Positions 1 through 8,701 of a DNA stretch of 64,000 bases are shown here, one piece after another (positions within the stretch are counted from its first letter, which is position 1; every line of letters begins with the position of its first letter). Source of the stretch: Streptomyces umbrinus. Its GTDB lineage: Bacteria; Actinomycetota; Actinomycetes; Streptomycetales; Streptomycetaceae. The translations under genes and the position numbers were made by a program. The stretch lies in contig NZ_JAUSZI010000002.1 of assembly GCF_030817415.1 (NCBI RefSeq), positions 1,178,001-1,242,000 of the forward strand, given 5' to 3'. Under the pieces are notes generated by a model. The model saw only the letters and a program-made list of their open reading frames with translations, had not been told where the DNA came from and searched no databases.

Positions 1-476
1 ACGCCGAGCAGTTCGCAGATGACGGTCATGGGCAGCGGAAAGGCGAAGGAGGCCACCAGGTCCGCCTGCCGTTCGTCCCCCGCGAGCATCGCGTCCAGCA
101 GATCGTCGGCGATCTGCTGGACGCGAGGGGCCAGGGCGTCGATACGGCGTGGGGTGAACTCCCTTGCCACCAGCCGCCGTAGCCGGGTGTGGTCCGGCGG
201 GTCCGACATCAGCATGTGGGCGAGCGCCGGCTGGTCCTGCTCGGTGTTGACGATCTGGCCGATGTTGCCGGACTTGCGCCAGTCCCGGCTGAGCCGGGGG
301 TCGGTGAAGGCGGTACGGCACGCGTCATAGCCGACGACGAACCACACCTCCTCGCCGTCGGTGTCGAGGACCCTGTGCACGGGTCCGGCCGCGCGGAGTT
401 CGGCGTAGACGGGATAGGGATCGCGCGTGAAGTCCCCTCCGAGTTGCTGCAGATCGACAACAGGCCCTGCTGACAT
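1..476 (-). CDS. Cytochrome P450, N-terminal part (gene continues past left edge)
   Basis: Seen: reading leftward from the ATG at 476 gives about 158 residues beginning MSAGPVVDLQQLGGDF. The segment LMSDPPDHTRLRRLVAREFT around residues 90-108 is the conserved stretch before helix C of soluble bacterial P450s, where the His and Arg contact the heme propionates. The reading ends at LPMTVICELLG, also a typical P450 segment. The I-helix, ExxR and heme-Cys motifs lie outside the window, so activity cannot be judged. Known: such enzymes hydroxylate small molecules with electrons from ferredoxin. The family is clear; the subfamily (CYP105/107-like) is a guess. The start is supported by the sequence opening straight into the P450 fold. 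Confidence 0.9.
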   Translation of the reverse strand, partial: MSAGPVVDLQQLGGDFTRDPYPVYAELRAAGPVHRVLDTDGEEVWFVVGYDACRTAFTDPRLSRDWRKSGNIGQIVNTEQDQPALAHMLMSDPPDHTRLRRLVAREFTPRRIDALAPRVQQIADDLLDAMLAGDERQADLVASFAFPLPMTVICELLG

Positions 477-624
477 GCTGTTTCCCCCTGATGATCGGTT
501 GAAAAGCACGCTAACCGGGACTCGGCACAGGACCAACGGTGCTTTCGGCCAGGCACATCGCGCCGCGCCGTACATGACATGCTGGGCCGCCGCCCGATCA
601 CCCGCCCCCAACCCGTGAAGCCGA

Positions 625-1191
625 GTGCATGAGAACCGCCCGCGTCGTGACCGACGTCCTCAGCCCCGCAATGTCCTGGTCGCCGGAATGACCGGGATCG
701 GGGCGGCCGCCGCGGGTGACTGGACGGGCGTTCCGTGGGGCCTGCTCGGTGCCCTGTGCGCGGGGATCGTGCCGGCCGTGTACATCCAGTGGGAGCGCGG
801 GCGCGGCACCTGGGGCGACCGGCATGTGGTGGACCGGACGCAGCGGGCGCCGATCTTCTTCGTGATCCTCGGCTCCCTCGGGCTCGGGACCCTGGTCATG
901 CTCCTCGGCGGCGCTCCCGCGGGGATCCTGGCCGCGATGCTCGGGCTGTGGGGCACGACGGTCGCGCTGCTCGCCGTGAACACGGCGTGGAAGATCAGCG
1001 TGGACTCCGCCGTCGCGTCCGGGGTCGTGGCGATGCTCGCCGCCACGCACACCGTGTGGTGGCTCGCCGCGTATGTCCTCGTGGTCGGAGTGTGCTGGTC
1101 ACGGGTCGCCCTCGGCTACCACTCCACCGCGCAGACGGTGACGGGCGCCTCGCTCGGCGCGAGCAGCGCCGCCGCGCTGCTCCTCGCCTAG
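625..1191 (+). CDS. PAP2-like (phosphatidic acid phosphatase-related) membrane protein, probable frameshift near the start
   Basis: Seen: a 188-aa frame from GTG 625 with several hydrophobic segments (about residues 18-52, 70-118 and 130-160). The C-terminal half has AWKISVDSAVASG and SRVALGYHSTAQTVTGA, which resemble the second and third PAP2 phosphatase motifs, with the central SGH degenerate. The annotated N-terminus is highly charged and unlike the family. A second frame from ATG 629 reads MRTARVVTDVLSP and would join the main frame at RNVLVAG if the CCCC run at 664-667 had one more C. Inferred: the real gene probably starts at 629 and has lost one base, by mutation or sequencing error. 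Function is predicted lipid-phosphate handling in the membrane; the catalytic motifs are weak. Confidence 0.65.
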   Translation: MHENRPRRDRRPQPRNVLVAGMTGIGAAAAGDWTGVPWGLLGALCAGIVPAVYIQWERGRGTWGDRHVVDRTQRAPIFFVILGSLGLGTLVMLLGGAPAGILAAMLGLWGTTVALLAVNTAWKISVDSAVASGVVAMLAATHTVWWLAAYVLVVGVCWSRVALGYHSTAQTVTGASLGASSAAALLLA

Positions 1192-1229
1192 GGCTCGCCT
1201 ACGGCCCGCCTGGGCTTCCCTGACCTCGT

Positions 1230-1472
1230 CTATGACTGCCGGAGCGGTTCGGCGGACGGTGGGAGGGGCGACTGGTAGCCGCCGCTGGCCAGCATCCGTA
1301 CCTCACCCGCCGGGCTGATCTCGGCGCGGAGAATGCCGGTGGGATCGCAGTAGACCGGGTTTCCGCCCGGTCCCAGGGTGTCGGTCCGTTCGACGACCAC
1401 CTTGTCCGTGGTCGCACCGACACCCAAGCCCTCATGGGTGAAGGTCAGCCGGTACCGATCCGGGGTATGCAT
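1230..1472 (-). CDS. Small DUF6296-like protein
   Basis: An 80-aa protein starting MHTPDRYRLTFTHEG. The ATG at 1472 is preferred over the GTG at 1487 because GGAGG ends five bases before it. It contains TDTLGPGGNPVYCDPTG followed by VRMLASGG, a pattern I associate with small Streptomyces DUF6296 proteins of unknown role. There is no signal peptide or membrane segment. It is divergent from the sensor phosphatase that follows. No function can be assigned. Confidence 0.6.
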   Translation of the reverse strand: MHTPDRYRLTFTHEGLGVGATTDKVVVERTDTLGPGGNPVYCDPTGILRAEISPAGEVRMLASGGYQSPLPPSAEPLRQS

Positions 1473-1719
1473 GTCGACCTCCCGCACTTAAGCGCAAATC
1501 ATCCCAAAATCGACCCCTCTCCATGATGCGGCGAGATCGCGCCGACGGCAGCACCGGACGGCCCGGAGTCACCGGCACAGGGCCGCGGCCGGCACGCACT
1601 GCCCCACACGCCTGAGCCGCTCCTTCCGCCATTGGTCTGGGCCACCCGGCCCGGGCCGTCGCCCCTCCCGGGACGTGACCCTCTCGCCTCATGGCGCCCG
1701 GCAGTGTAGACATGGGCTT

Positions 1720-4518
1720 ATGGTCCGACTCTTGGGTCGATCCTGGGCTCGGTCGACCCCCCACCTCAACGGCCTGCGTGCGCGGCGCAGGCGTGACCGC
1801 CCTCGCCGAGCGCATGCGCGGCGGGCACGGCAGACGCCGCGCCATCCAGTCGATCCCCGGGGGGCCCACGACGGCGGGCACGGGCCCTCGGCGGGGCTGC
1901 GGTCCGGGCTGGGCGGGCGCAGTCTCGCGGGCCAGGTGTTCGTCCTGCAAGTGGTGATCGTGCTGCTGCTGGTCGTGGCCGCGGTGGTGGCCCTGGTGCT
2001 GCAGGTGCGGCACGACAGCACCCAGGAGGCCACGAACCGTTCCCTGGCCGTCGCCGAGACGTTCGCCAATGCTCCCGGCACCCGCGACGCCCTGAGTTCC
2101 TCCGATCCCACCGCGGTCCTTCAGCCGCGGGCCGAGGCGGCCCGTGAGCGGTCCAAGGTGGACTTCATCGTGGTGATGAACACCGACGGGGTCCGCTACA
2201 CCCATCCCAAGCCCGACCGGATCGGCAAGAAGTTCGTCGGGACCCTCGAACCGGCGCTGGAGGGCCGCTCCTTCACCGAGGAGATCACGGGAACCATCGG
2301 GCCGCTGGTGCAGGCCGTGGTTCCCGTCAAGGCGGACGACGGCAAGGTCGTGGGCCTGGTGTCGGCGGGTATCACGACCGAGAACGTCGGCGGTGTCGCG
2401 GACCGGCAGCTCCCGCTCCTGCTGACCGCCGCGGCCGCGGCACTCGCCCTGGCCCTGGGCGGGACGGCACTGGTGAGCAGACGGCTACTGCGCCAGACAC
2501 ACGGGCTGGGCCCGTTCGAGATGACCCGGATGTACGAGCACCACGACGCGGTGCTGCACGCGGTCCGGGAAGGCGTGATCATCGCCAGCGGCGAGGGGCG
2601 GCTGCTGCTCGCCAACGACGAGGCGAAGCGGCTGCTGGACCTTCCCCGGGACGCCGAGGGACGGCATGTGCTCGAACTCGGCCTCGACACGGACACGGCC
2701 GCCCTGCTGGCCTCGGGGCGCGTCGCGACGGACGAGGTGCATCTGGTCGGCGACCGGCTGCTGGCGATCAACCAGCGGCCCACGGACCTCAAGGGCGGCC
2801 CGGCCGGCAGCGTCGCGACACTCCGCGACTCGACCGAGCTGCGTGCCCTGTCCGGCAAGGCCGAAGTGGCCCGGGAGCATCTCAAACTCCTGTACGACGC
2901 CGGGGTGGGCATCGGTACGGGCCTGGACGTGACCCGTACCGCCGAGGAACTGGCGGAGGTGGCGGTACCGCGGTTCGCGGACTACGTCACCGTGGACCTG
3001 GCCGACGCCGTGCTGAGCGGCGAGGAGCCGGAGGCGGGCACCGATCTGCGCCGAACGGCGTTCAGCGGTATCCGCAAGGACGCTCCCCTCTATCCGGTGG
3101 GCGAGCGGATCAGGTTCGTCGCGTCCACGCCCCAGGCCCGCAGCATCGGCACCGGCCAGGCCGTGGTCGAGCCCAGCCTCCGGGAGGCCCCGGGGTGGCT
3201 CGCGCAGGATCTGGAGCGCACCGCGCAGGTCGTGGAGTACGGGATCCACTCGCTGATCATCGTTCCGGTGCGGGTGGGACACCTGGTGATGGGCGTGGTC
3301 AACTTCTGGCGCTCGGAGAAGCCGGAGCCGTTCGACGAGGAGGAGCTGGCCCTCGCCGAGGAGCTGGTCGCCCGTGCCGCGGTCTCCATCGACAACGCGC
3401 GCCGCTACACGCGCGAGCACACCATGGCCGTGACGCTGCAGCGCAGTCTGCTGCCGCGCAATCTGCCCGAGCAGAGCGCCCTGGACATCGCCTACCGCTA
3501 CCTGCCCGCACAGGCCGGGGTGGGCGGCGACTGGTTCGACGTACTGCCGTTGTCCGGTGCCCGGGTCGCGCTCGTCGTGGGCGATGTCGTCGGCCACGGG
3601 CTGCACGCCGCGGCGACGATGGGGCGGCTGCGGACCGCCGTGCACAACTTCTCCGCGCTCGACCTGCCGCCCGACGAACTGCTCGGACTCCTCGACGAGC
3701 TGGTCGGCCGCATCGACCAGGACGAGGCGGCGGAGGACAGCGGTGCCGCGATCACCGGCGCCACCTGTCTGTACGCCGTCTACGACCCGACCTCCCGGAA
3801 GTGCACCGTCGCCCGGGCGGGCCATCCACCGCCTGTCGTCGTCAGCCCCGACGGCAGCGTCGAGTTCCCCGAGGTGCCCGCGGGTCCGCCGCTCGGTCTC
3901 GGCGGCCTCCCGTTCGAGACGGCCGAACTCGAGCTGGAGGAGGGCAGCCGTCTGGTCCTCTACACGGACGGGCTCGTGGAGGACCGGGAGCGGGACATCG
4001 ACGTCGGCCTTGAGCTGCTGCGTACCGCGCTGGCAGGCGCCGACCGGTCGCCGGAGGACACCTGCCAGGGCGTTCTCAACGCCCTCCTTCCCGACCGGCC
4101 CAGTGACGACATCGCCCTGATCGTCGCCGGGACCCGTGCCCTGGGAGCCGACCGCATCGCCGAGTGGCAGGTGCCGTCCGACCCGGCCGCCGTCGGCGAG
4201 GTGCGCGCGTCGGTCACCCGGCAGCTGACGGAGTGGGGGCTGGACGACCTGGCGTTCGCCACGGAGCTGATGCTCAGCGAGCTGGTCACCAACGCCATCC
4301 GGTACGGCACCGGCCCCATCCAGGTCCGTATGCTGCGCGACCGCAGCCTGATCTGCGAGGTCTTCGACGGCAGCAACACGTCACCGCACCTGCGGTACGC
4401 GGCCAGCACGGACGAGGGTGGACGCGGACTGTTCCTCGTCGCCCAGCTCGCCGAACGCTGGGGCACCCGCTACGCCCCCACCGGGAAGGTCATCTGGACG
4501 GAACAGCCGCTGCCTTGA
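1720..4518 (+). CDS. Membrane sensor with SpoIIE-type phosphatase and HATPase domains
   Basis: Seen, in order by nucleotide: a basic N-terminus; a membrane helix (about 1930-2005); an extracytoplasmic single-Cache-like domain (2010-2400, containing DFIVVMNTDGVRYTHP); a second helix (2409-2475); a PAS domain (about 2535-2850); a GAF domain (2890-3400); a PP2C/SpoIIE phosphatase (3440-4130, GVGGDWFDVLPL and VGDVVGHG); and a C-terminal HATPase_c domain (4170-4515, N-box ELMLSELVTNAIRYG and G-box GGRGLFLVAQLA). Known: such proteins reverse Ser phosphorylation on STAS anti-sigma antagonists, and the HATPase part resembles RsbW kinases. Inferred: an environmental sensor feeding a partner-switching sigma-factor circuit. 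The start is uncertain: the open frame begins at 1675, and the first 60 or so residues are unlike the family, so the true start may lie downstream of 1720. Confidence 0.85.
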   Translation: MVRLLGRSWARSTPHLNGLRARRRRDRPRRAHARRARQTPRHPVDPRGAHDGGHGPSAGLRSGLGGRSLAGQVFVLQVVIVLLLVVAAVVALVLQVRHDSTQEATNRSLAVAETFANAPGTRDALSSSDPTAVLQPRAEAARERSKVDFIVVMNTDGVRYTHPKPDRIGKKFVGTLEPALEGRSFTEEITGTIGPLVQAVVPVKADDGKVVGLVSAGITTENVGGVADRQLPLLLTAAAAALALALGGTALVSRRLLRQTHGLGPFEMTRMYEHHDAVLHAVREGVIIASGEGRLLLANDEAKRLLDLPRDAEGRHVLELGLDTDTAALLASGRVATDEVHLVGDRLLAINQRPTDLKGGPAGSVATLRDSTELRALSGKAEVAREHLKLLYDAGVGIGTGLDVTRTAEELAEVAVPRFADYVTVDLADAVLSGEEPEAGTDLRRTAFSGIRKDAPLYPVGERIRFVASTPQARSIGTGQAVVEPSLREAPGWLAQDLERTAQVVEYGIHSLIIVPVRVGHLVMGVVNFWRSEKPEPFDEEELALAEELVARAAVSIDNARRYTREHTMAVTLQRSLLPRNLPEQSALDIAYRYLPAQAGVGGDWFDVLPLSGARVALVVGDVVGHGLHAAATMGRLRTAVHNFSALDLPPDELLGLLDELVGRIDQDEAAEDSGAAITGATCLYAVYDPTSRKCTVARAGHPPPVVVSPDGSVEFPEVPAGPPLGLGGLPFETAELELEEGSRLVLYTDGLVEDRERDIDVGLELLRTALAGADRSPEDTCQGVLNALLPDRPSDDIALIVAGTRALGADRIAEWQVPSDPAAVGEVRASVTRQLTEWGLDDLAFATELMLSELVTNAIRYGTGPIQVRMLRDRSLICEVFDGSNTSPHLRYAASTDEGGRGLFLVAQLAERWGTRYAPTGKVIWTEQPLP

Positions 4519-4533
4519 GGCTCGGCCTTGGCC

Positions 4534-6201
4534 TCAACCGTGCGAGGGGGGATCCTCGCCGGGCCCCGGACGGGACCCGGGCGGGTCCGAAGCCGGCCGG
4601 CTCGCGTCGGCCGGGCTCCCCTGTGCCTCCCCGGCCTCCGGGGCGTCCCCGGCCGCTACGGGCGCCAGGGCACCGTTTCCCTGGAGGCGCTCCAGATCGT
4701 CGGGGCGTACCTGAATGACGATCAGGGCGATCAGGGCGCCCACGACGGCGATGATCGCCGCGACGATGAACGCGCTTGAAATACCCGAGGTCAGCACCTG
4801 GTCGCTCCAGGGCGGCGGGAGTTCCCCGGTTCTGCGGAACTCGAGGCGCTGGGCCGGGGTCGCCTCCGCCATGAAGTCGCGGACCTGATCGGTGGCTTCG
4901 TTGCGGCTCGCCGTACCGAAGACGGTCACCAGCACCGACAGACCGAGCGAACCGCCCACCTGCTGGGTGGCGTTGAGGATCCCGGAGGCCGCTCCCGCGT
5001 CCTTGGACTCCACTCCCGAGACCGCCATCAGCGTCAGCGACACGAAGTTGAGACCCATGCCGAAGCCGAAGACCAGCATGGGGCCGAGGATGCTGCCCGC
5101 GTACGTGCTGTCGACCCCGGTCAGGGTCAGCCAGCCGAGTCCGATGGCGGACAGGACCGCGCCCACCGTCATGAACGGCTTGGGCCCCCACTTGGGCAGC
5201 AGTTGTGAGGCGAATCCGGCACCGATGGCGATGATCGCGCTCACCGGCAGGAAGGCGAGGCCGGCCTCCAGCGGGCTGAAGCCCAGGATGTTCTGCACGA
5301 AGAGCGTCAGGAAGAAGAACATCCCGAACATCGCCGCGGCCAGGCTCAGCATGATCGCGTAGACGCCCGCCCGGTTGCGGTCGCGGAACATCCACAGGGG
5401 CGTGATGGGCTGTTTCGACCTGCGCTCGACGGTGATGAACACGGCGAGGAGCACGACGGCCGCCGCGAAGGCCGCCAGGGTGAGGCTGTCGCTCCAGCCG
5501 TCCTCCGAGGCGCGGATGAACCCGTAGACGAGCATCACCATGCCGAGGGTGGACGTGAGCGCGCCGAGGAGGTCGAAGTGGCCCGGATGGCGTTCGGACT
5601 CCCTGATGTAGCGGGGCGTCGCCAGCACGATCAGCAGGCCGATGGGCACGTTGACGAAGAGGACCCAGCGCCAGTCGAGCCACTCCACGAGCAGTCCGCC
5701 GGCCAGCAGGCCGATCGCGCTGCCGCCGGCCGAGACCGCTGCGAACACGCCGAACGCCCTGTTCCTCTCGGGCCCTTCCTCGAACGTCGTGGTGATCAGC
5801 GAGAGGGCCGTCGGGGACGCGATGGCACCGCCGACGCCCTGCAGCGAGCGCGCGGCGAGCAACTGCCAGGACTCCTGCGAGAGTCCGCCGAGCAGGGAGG
5901 CGAGTACGAAGAGCAGGACGCCGAACATGAAGACCCGGCGACGGCCGAGGATGTCACCCAACCGCCCGCCGAGCAGGAGCAGACCGCCGAAGGTCAGCGT
6001 GTAGGCGTTGATCACCCAGGACAGGTTCTCGGTCGAGAAGCCGAGCGAGCTCTGGATGTGCGGAAGGGCGATGTTCACGATGGTGATGTCGAGGACCACC
6101 ATCAGCTGACAGGAGGCGATGACGAGTAGTGCGATCCCTCTGCCTCGGCCCCGCTCCGGGGACTTGGCAGTTTCCGAGGGTGTCGTCTGAGCGTCCGTCA
6201 T
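4534..6201 (-). CDS. DHA2-type MFS drug/metabolite exporter, 14 TM
   Basis: A 555-aa membrane protein. Residues 25-75 give the first helix and the loop with IVNIALPHIQSSLGFS, a drug:H+ antiporter-2 signature. LGGRLGDILGRRRVFM follows (MFS motif A), then RSLQGVGGAIASPTALSL (motif C region). Hydrophobic segments continue to about residue 510, consistent with 14 helices, and the tail is Pro/Gly/Ala-rich and charged. Known: EmrB/QacA-like proton-driven efflux. It is downstream of, and on the same strand as, a winged-helix regulator, which probably controls it. It converges on the sensor phosphatase with only 15 bases between stop codons. Confidence 0.88.
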   Translation of the reverse strand: MTDAQTTPSETAKSPERGRGRGIALLVIASCQLMVVLDITIVNIALPHIQSSLGFSTENLSWVINAYTLTFGGLLLLGGRLGDILGRRRVFMFGVLLFVLASLLGGLSQESWQLLAARSLQGVGGAIASPTALSLITTTFEEGPERNRAFGVFAAVSAGGSAIGLLAGGLLVEWLDWRWVLFVNVPIGLLIVLATPRYIRESERHPGHFDLLGALTSTLGMVMLVYGFIRASEDGWSDSLTLAAFAAAVVLLAVFITVERRSKQPITPLWMFRDRNRAGVYAIMLSLAAAMFGMFFFLTLFVQNILGFSPLEAGLAFLPVSAIIAIGAGFASQLLPKWGPKPFMTVGAVLSAIGLGWLTLTGVDSTYAGSILGPMLVFGFGMGLNFVSLTLMAVSGVESKDAGAASGILNATQQVGGSLGLSVLVTVFGTASRNEATDQVRDFMAEATPAQRLEFRRTGELPPPWSDQVLTSGISSAFIVAAIIAVVGALIALIVIQVRPDDLERLQGNGALAPVAAGDAPEAGEAQGSPADASRPASDPPGSRPGPGEDPPSHG

Positions 6202-6320
6202 GACATGTGCCCCGCGTGTGCGACGTCATGGACGTCGACGTTCGCTGTACCGACGGTAGTCCTGAGCGCCGGGCCTCACCAGTCGATCTTGCGTGGGCCG
6301 AATGGCGCCGACGCCACTCG

Positions 6321-6692
6321 TCACTGGTCGGTGGTGGAACCCTGTTCGGAGAGGGATGCCGTCTGCAGCCGCTGTGATCTCGTGTCGCGCTCGGCGTCGT
6401 GCTGTGCCAGCACGGAGAGCAGGCCCGCGACCGACAGCCCGGCGTCGGCCGGGTGGCGCAGGCCGGTCCCCGGCTCGATGCGGTACTCGTTCGTGCGCCC
6501 CTGCCGTGTGTGGGTGAGATAACCACCCTGCTCCAGATCGGCGATGATCTTCTGCACGGCCCGCTCCGTGAGTCGGCAGCGCGCGGCGATGTCCCGGATA
6601 CGGGTGTTCTGGTCATCGGCGATGGCAGCCAGTACGCGGGCGTGGTTGGTGAGGAACGTCCAGCCGGAATGTGTCTCAGGTACTCCACCCAT
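6321..6692 (-). CDS. MarR/ArsR-like winged-helix transcriptional regulator
   Basis: About 123 aa from the ATG at 6692 (MGGVPETHSGWTFL); an upstream in-frame ATG at 6716 is possible but less typical. WTFLTNHARVLAAIADDQN leads into a helix-turn-helix (RIRDIAARCRLTERAVQKII) and a wing (GYLTHTRQGRTNEYRI), which I recognise as a common small Streptomyces winged-helix family. The C-terminal half ends in a polar stretch. It lies just upstream of the exporter gene on the same strand, so it is probably the local regulator of efflux. The ligand is unknown. Confidence 0.75.
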   Translation of the reverse strand: MGGVPETHSGWTFLTNHARVLAAIADDQNTRIRDIAARCRLTERAVQKIIADLEQGGYLTHTRQGRTNEYRIEPGTGLRHPADAGLSVAGLLSVLAQHDAERDTRSQRLQTASLSEQGSTTDQ

Positions 6693-6825
6693 GCGCCACA
6701 GCATAGGACCTGCCATTCACGCATTCAAAAGGACGAAAGAATTTTCATGTATCACTTGACGTGTGACGCTCGGGAGCTGAGCCTGGGGGAGTTAGAGACG
6801 GCCGGATGCCTCAGGAGCGGCTGCC

Positions 6826-7692
<867 letters not shown>

Positions 7693-7765
7693 GCCCCGGA
7701 ATCAGAGCCGTGAACGGCGATGGCGGTGGCCTTGGACACTGCTCCACCCCGACCGCGGCACCGCC

Positions 7766-8560
7766 TCAGCCCTCGTCGAGACGCTCCATGGATGTCGGTT
7801 CCCGGTGCAGTGCCTCCGTCACCTCTCGTTGGTAGTCGGTGTAGGCGGCGCGCAGGGCCGGAGCCGGCCAGGGGGTGGGGAGGAGGTCGTCCGGGAGGAC
7901 GGGGTCAGTGACCAGGTGGCGGACGATGGCCGCGAAGGTGGCGAAGCGGTCGGCCGGGTGGGTCAGTCGGTCCACGTGGGCCAGTAGTGCGCCCGCGGTG
8001 TGGGCCCAGTCGTCGAGGGGCCACAGGGTCGCGGCCAGGGCGCGGTCGGGCTGTTCGGGGCGTGCGGTGAAGCGTTGGGCGACCTCCGTGAGGTGGGTCG
8101 GCCAGGGGCGCCGCAGGTTGGCCGGGCGCAGCCAGACGCCCTCGCGCAGTTCCGCCAGTCGCAGGCGGGACAACTCGGCGCGCAGTTCGGCCCGTTCGGC
8201 GGGTCCGCGGCCGGTCGCGGTGACGACGACGGTCTCCCATGATCCGTCCCAGGTCCTGGTTCTCGGGTGGACCGCGTCGTCCTGGCGGCGCTGGCGCTCC
8301 AGGAGCCGTTCGCTGAGGCGGTAGACCCCGTCGGCGCGGTCCAGGTCGCCCGCGGTCACCATCCGGCTGAGCGCGGCCCGCAGCGTGGAGCCGGCGATGC
8401 CGAAGGGTTCGACGCTGCGGACCAGGTCCCGTACCGGAAGTTCCGGCGGATGCACGCCGAGCAGAAGACTCAGGACGACCGACCGCGCGGACAGTGGGCG
8501 CAGTTCGACGTCGTCCGGCGACTGAGTGACGTTCATCCGCATGGACCGCATGGGTCGCAT
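7766..8560 (-). CDS. PaaX-family transcriptional regulator
   Basis: 264 aa. The N-terminal winged helix starts at LSARSVVLSLLLGVHPPELP and continues through VEPFGIAGSTLRAALSRMV, the PaaX helix-turn-helix. The middle has the family pattern RTWDGSWETVVVTATGRGP, and the C-terminal domain follows (LWPLDDWAHTAGALLAHV). Known: PaaX proteins repress phenylacetyl-CoA or other aryl/acyl-CoA catabolic genes and are released by the CoA thioester. It is divergent from the AidB-like dehydrogenase, its most likely target. In-frame ATGs at 8560 and 8536 are both possible starts; neither has a strong ribosome binding site. Confidence 0.85.
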   Translation of the reverse strand: MRPMRSMRMNVTQSPDDVELRPLSARSVVLSLLLGVHPPELPVRDLVRSVEPFGIAGSTLRAALSRMVTAGDLDRADGVYRLSERLLERQRRQDDAVHPRTRTWDGSWETVVVTATGRGPAERAELRAELSRLRLAELREGVWLRPANLRRPWPTHLTEVAQRFTARPEQPDRALAATLWPLDDWAHTAGALLAHVDRLTHPADRFATFAAIVRHLVTDPVLPDDLLPTPWPAPALRAAYTDYQREVTEALHREPTSMERLDEG

Positions 8561-8684
8561 TGTGCCCGGTCAGGCGCGGCGGGACGCGGGCGCGGCCGTG
8601 TCAGGCATGCGTTCGGTGCCGCCCGCGTGGGTGGGGAGCGCACCCAGAAGCAGCGTGTTACATCCTTGATGCGGTCGCAGAGAT

Positions 8685-8695
8685 AGTGCAACACT
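8685..8695. promoter_or_regulatory. Short inverted repeat AGTG-CAA-CACT in the PaaX/AidB-like intergenic region
   Basis: A perfect 4-bp inverted repeat lies 6 bases before the ATG at 8702. It overlaps a possible promoter: TTACAT at 8658-8663, an 18-bp spacer and GATAGT at 8682-8687. A repressor bound here would block the dehydrogenase gene. The short arms make this tentative; the divergent PaaX protein is the obvious candidate ligand. Confidence 0.35.
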
Positions 8696-8701
8696 GGCTG
8701 T

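Noticed and set aside
2485..3825. Long open frame on the minus strand opposite the sensor phosphatase
   Set aside because: In GC-rich DNA the antisense and shifted frames of real genes stay open; the translation is rich in Arg, Gly and Pro with no domain, and the plus-strand gene has clear motifs.
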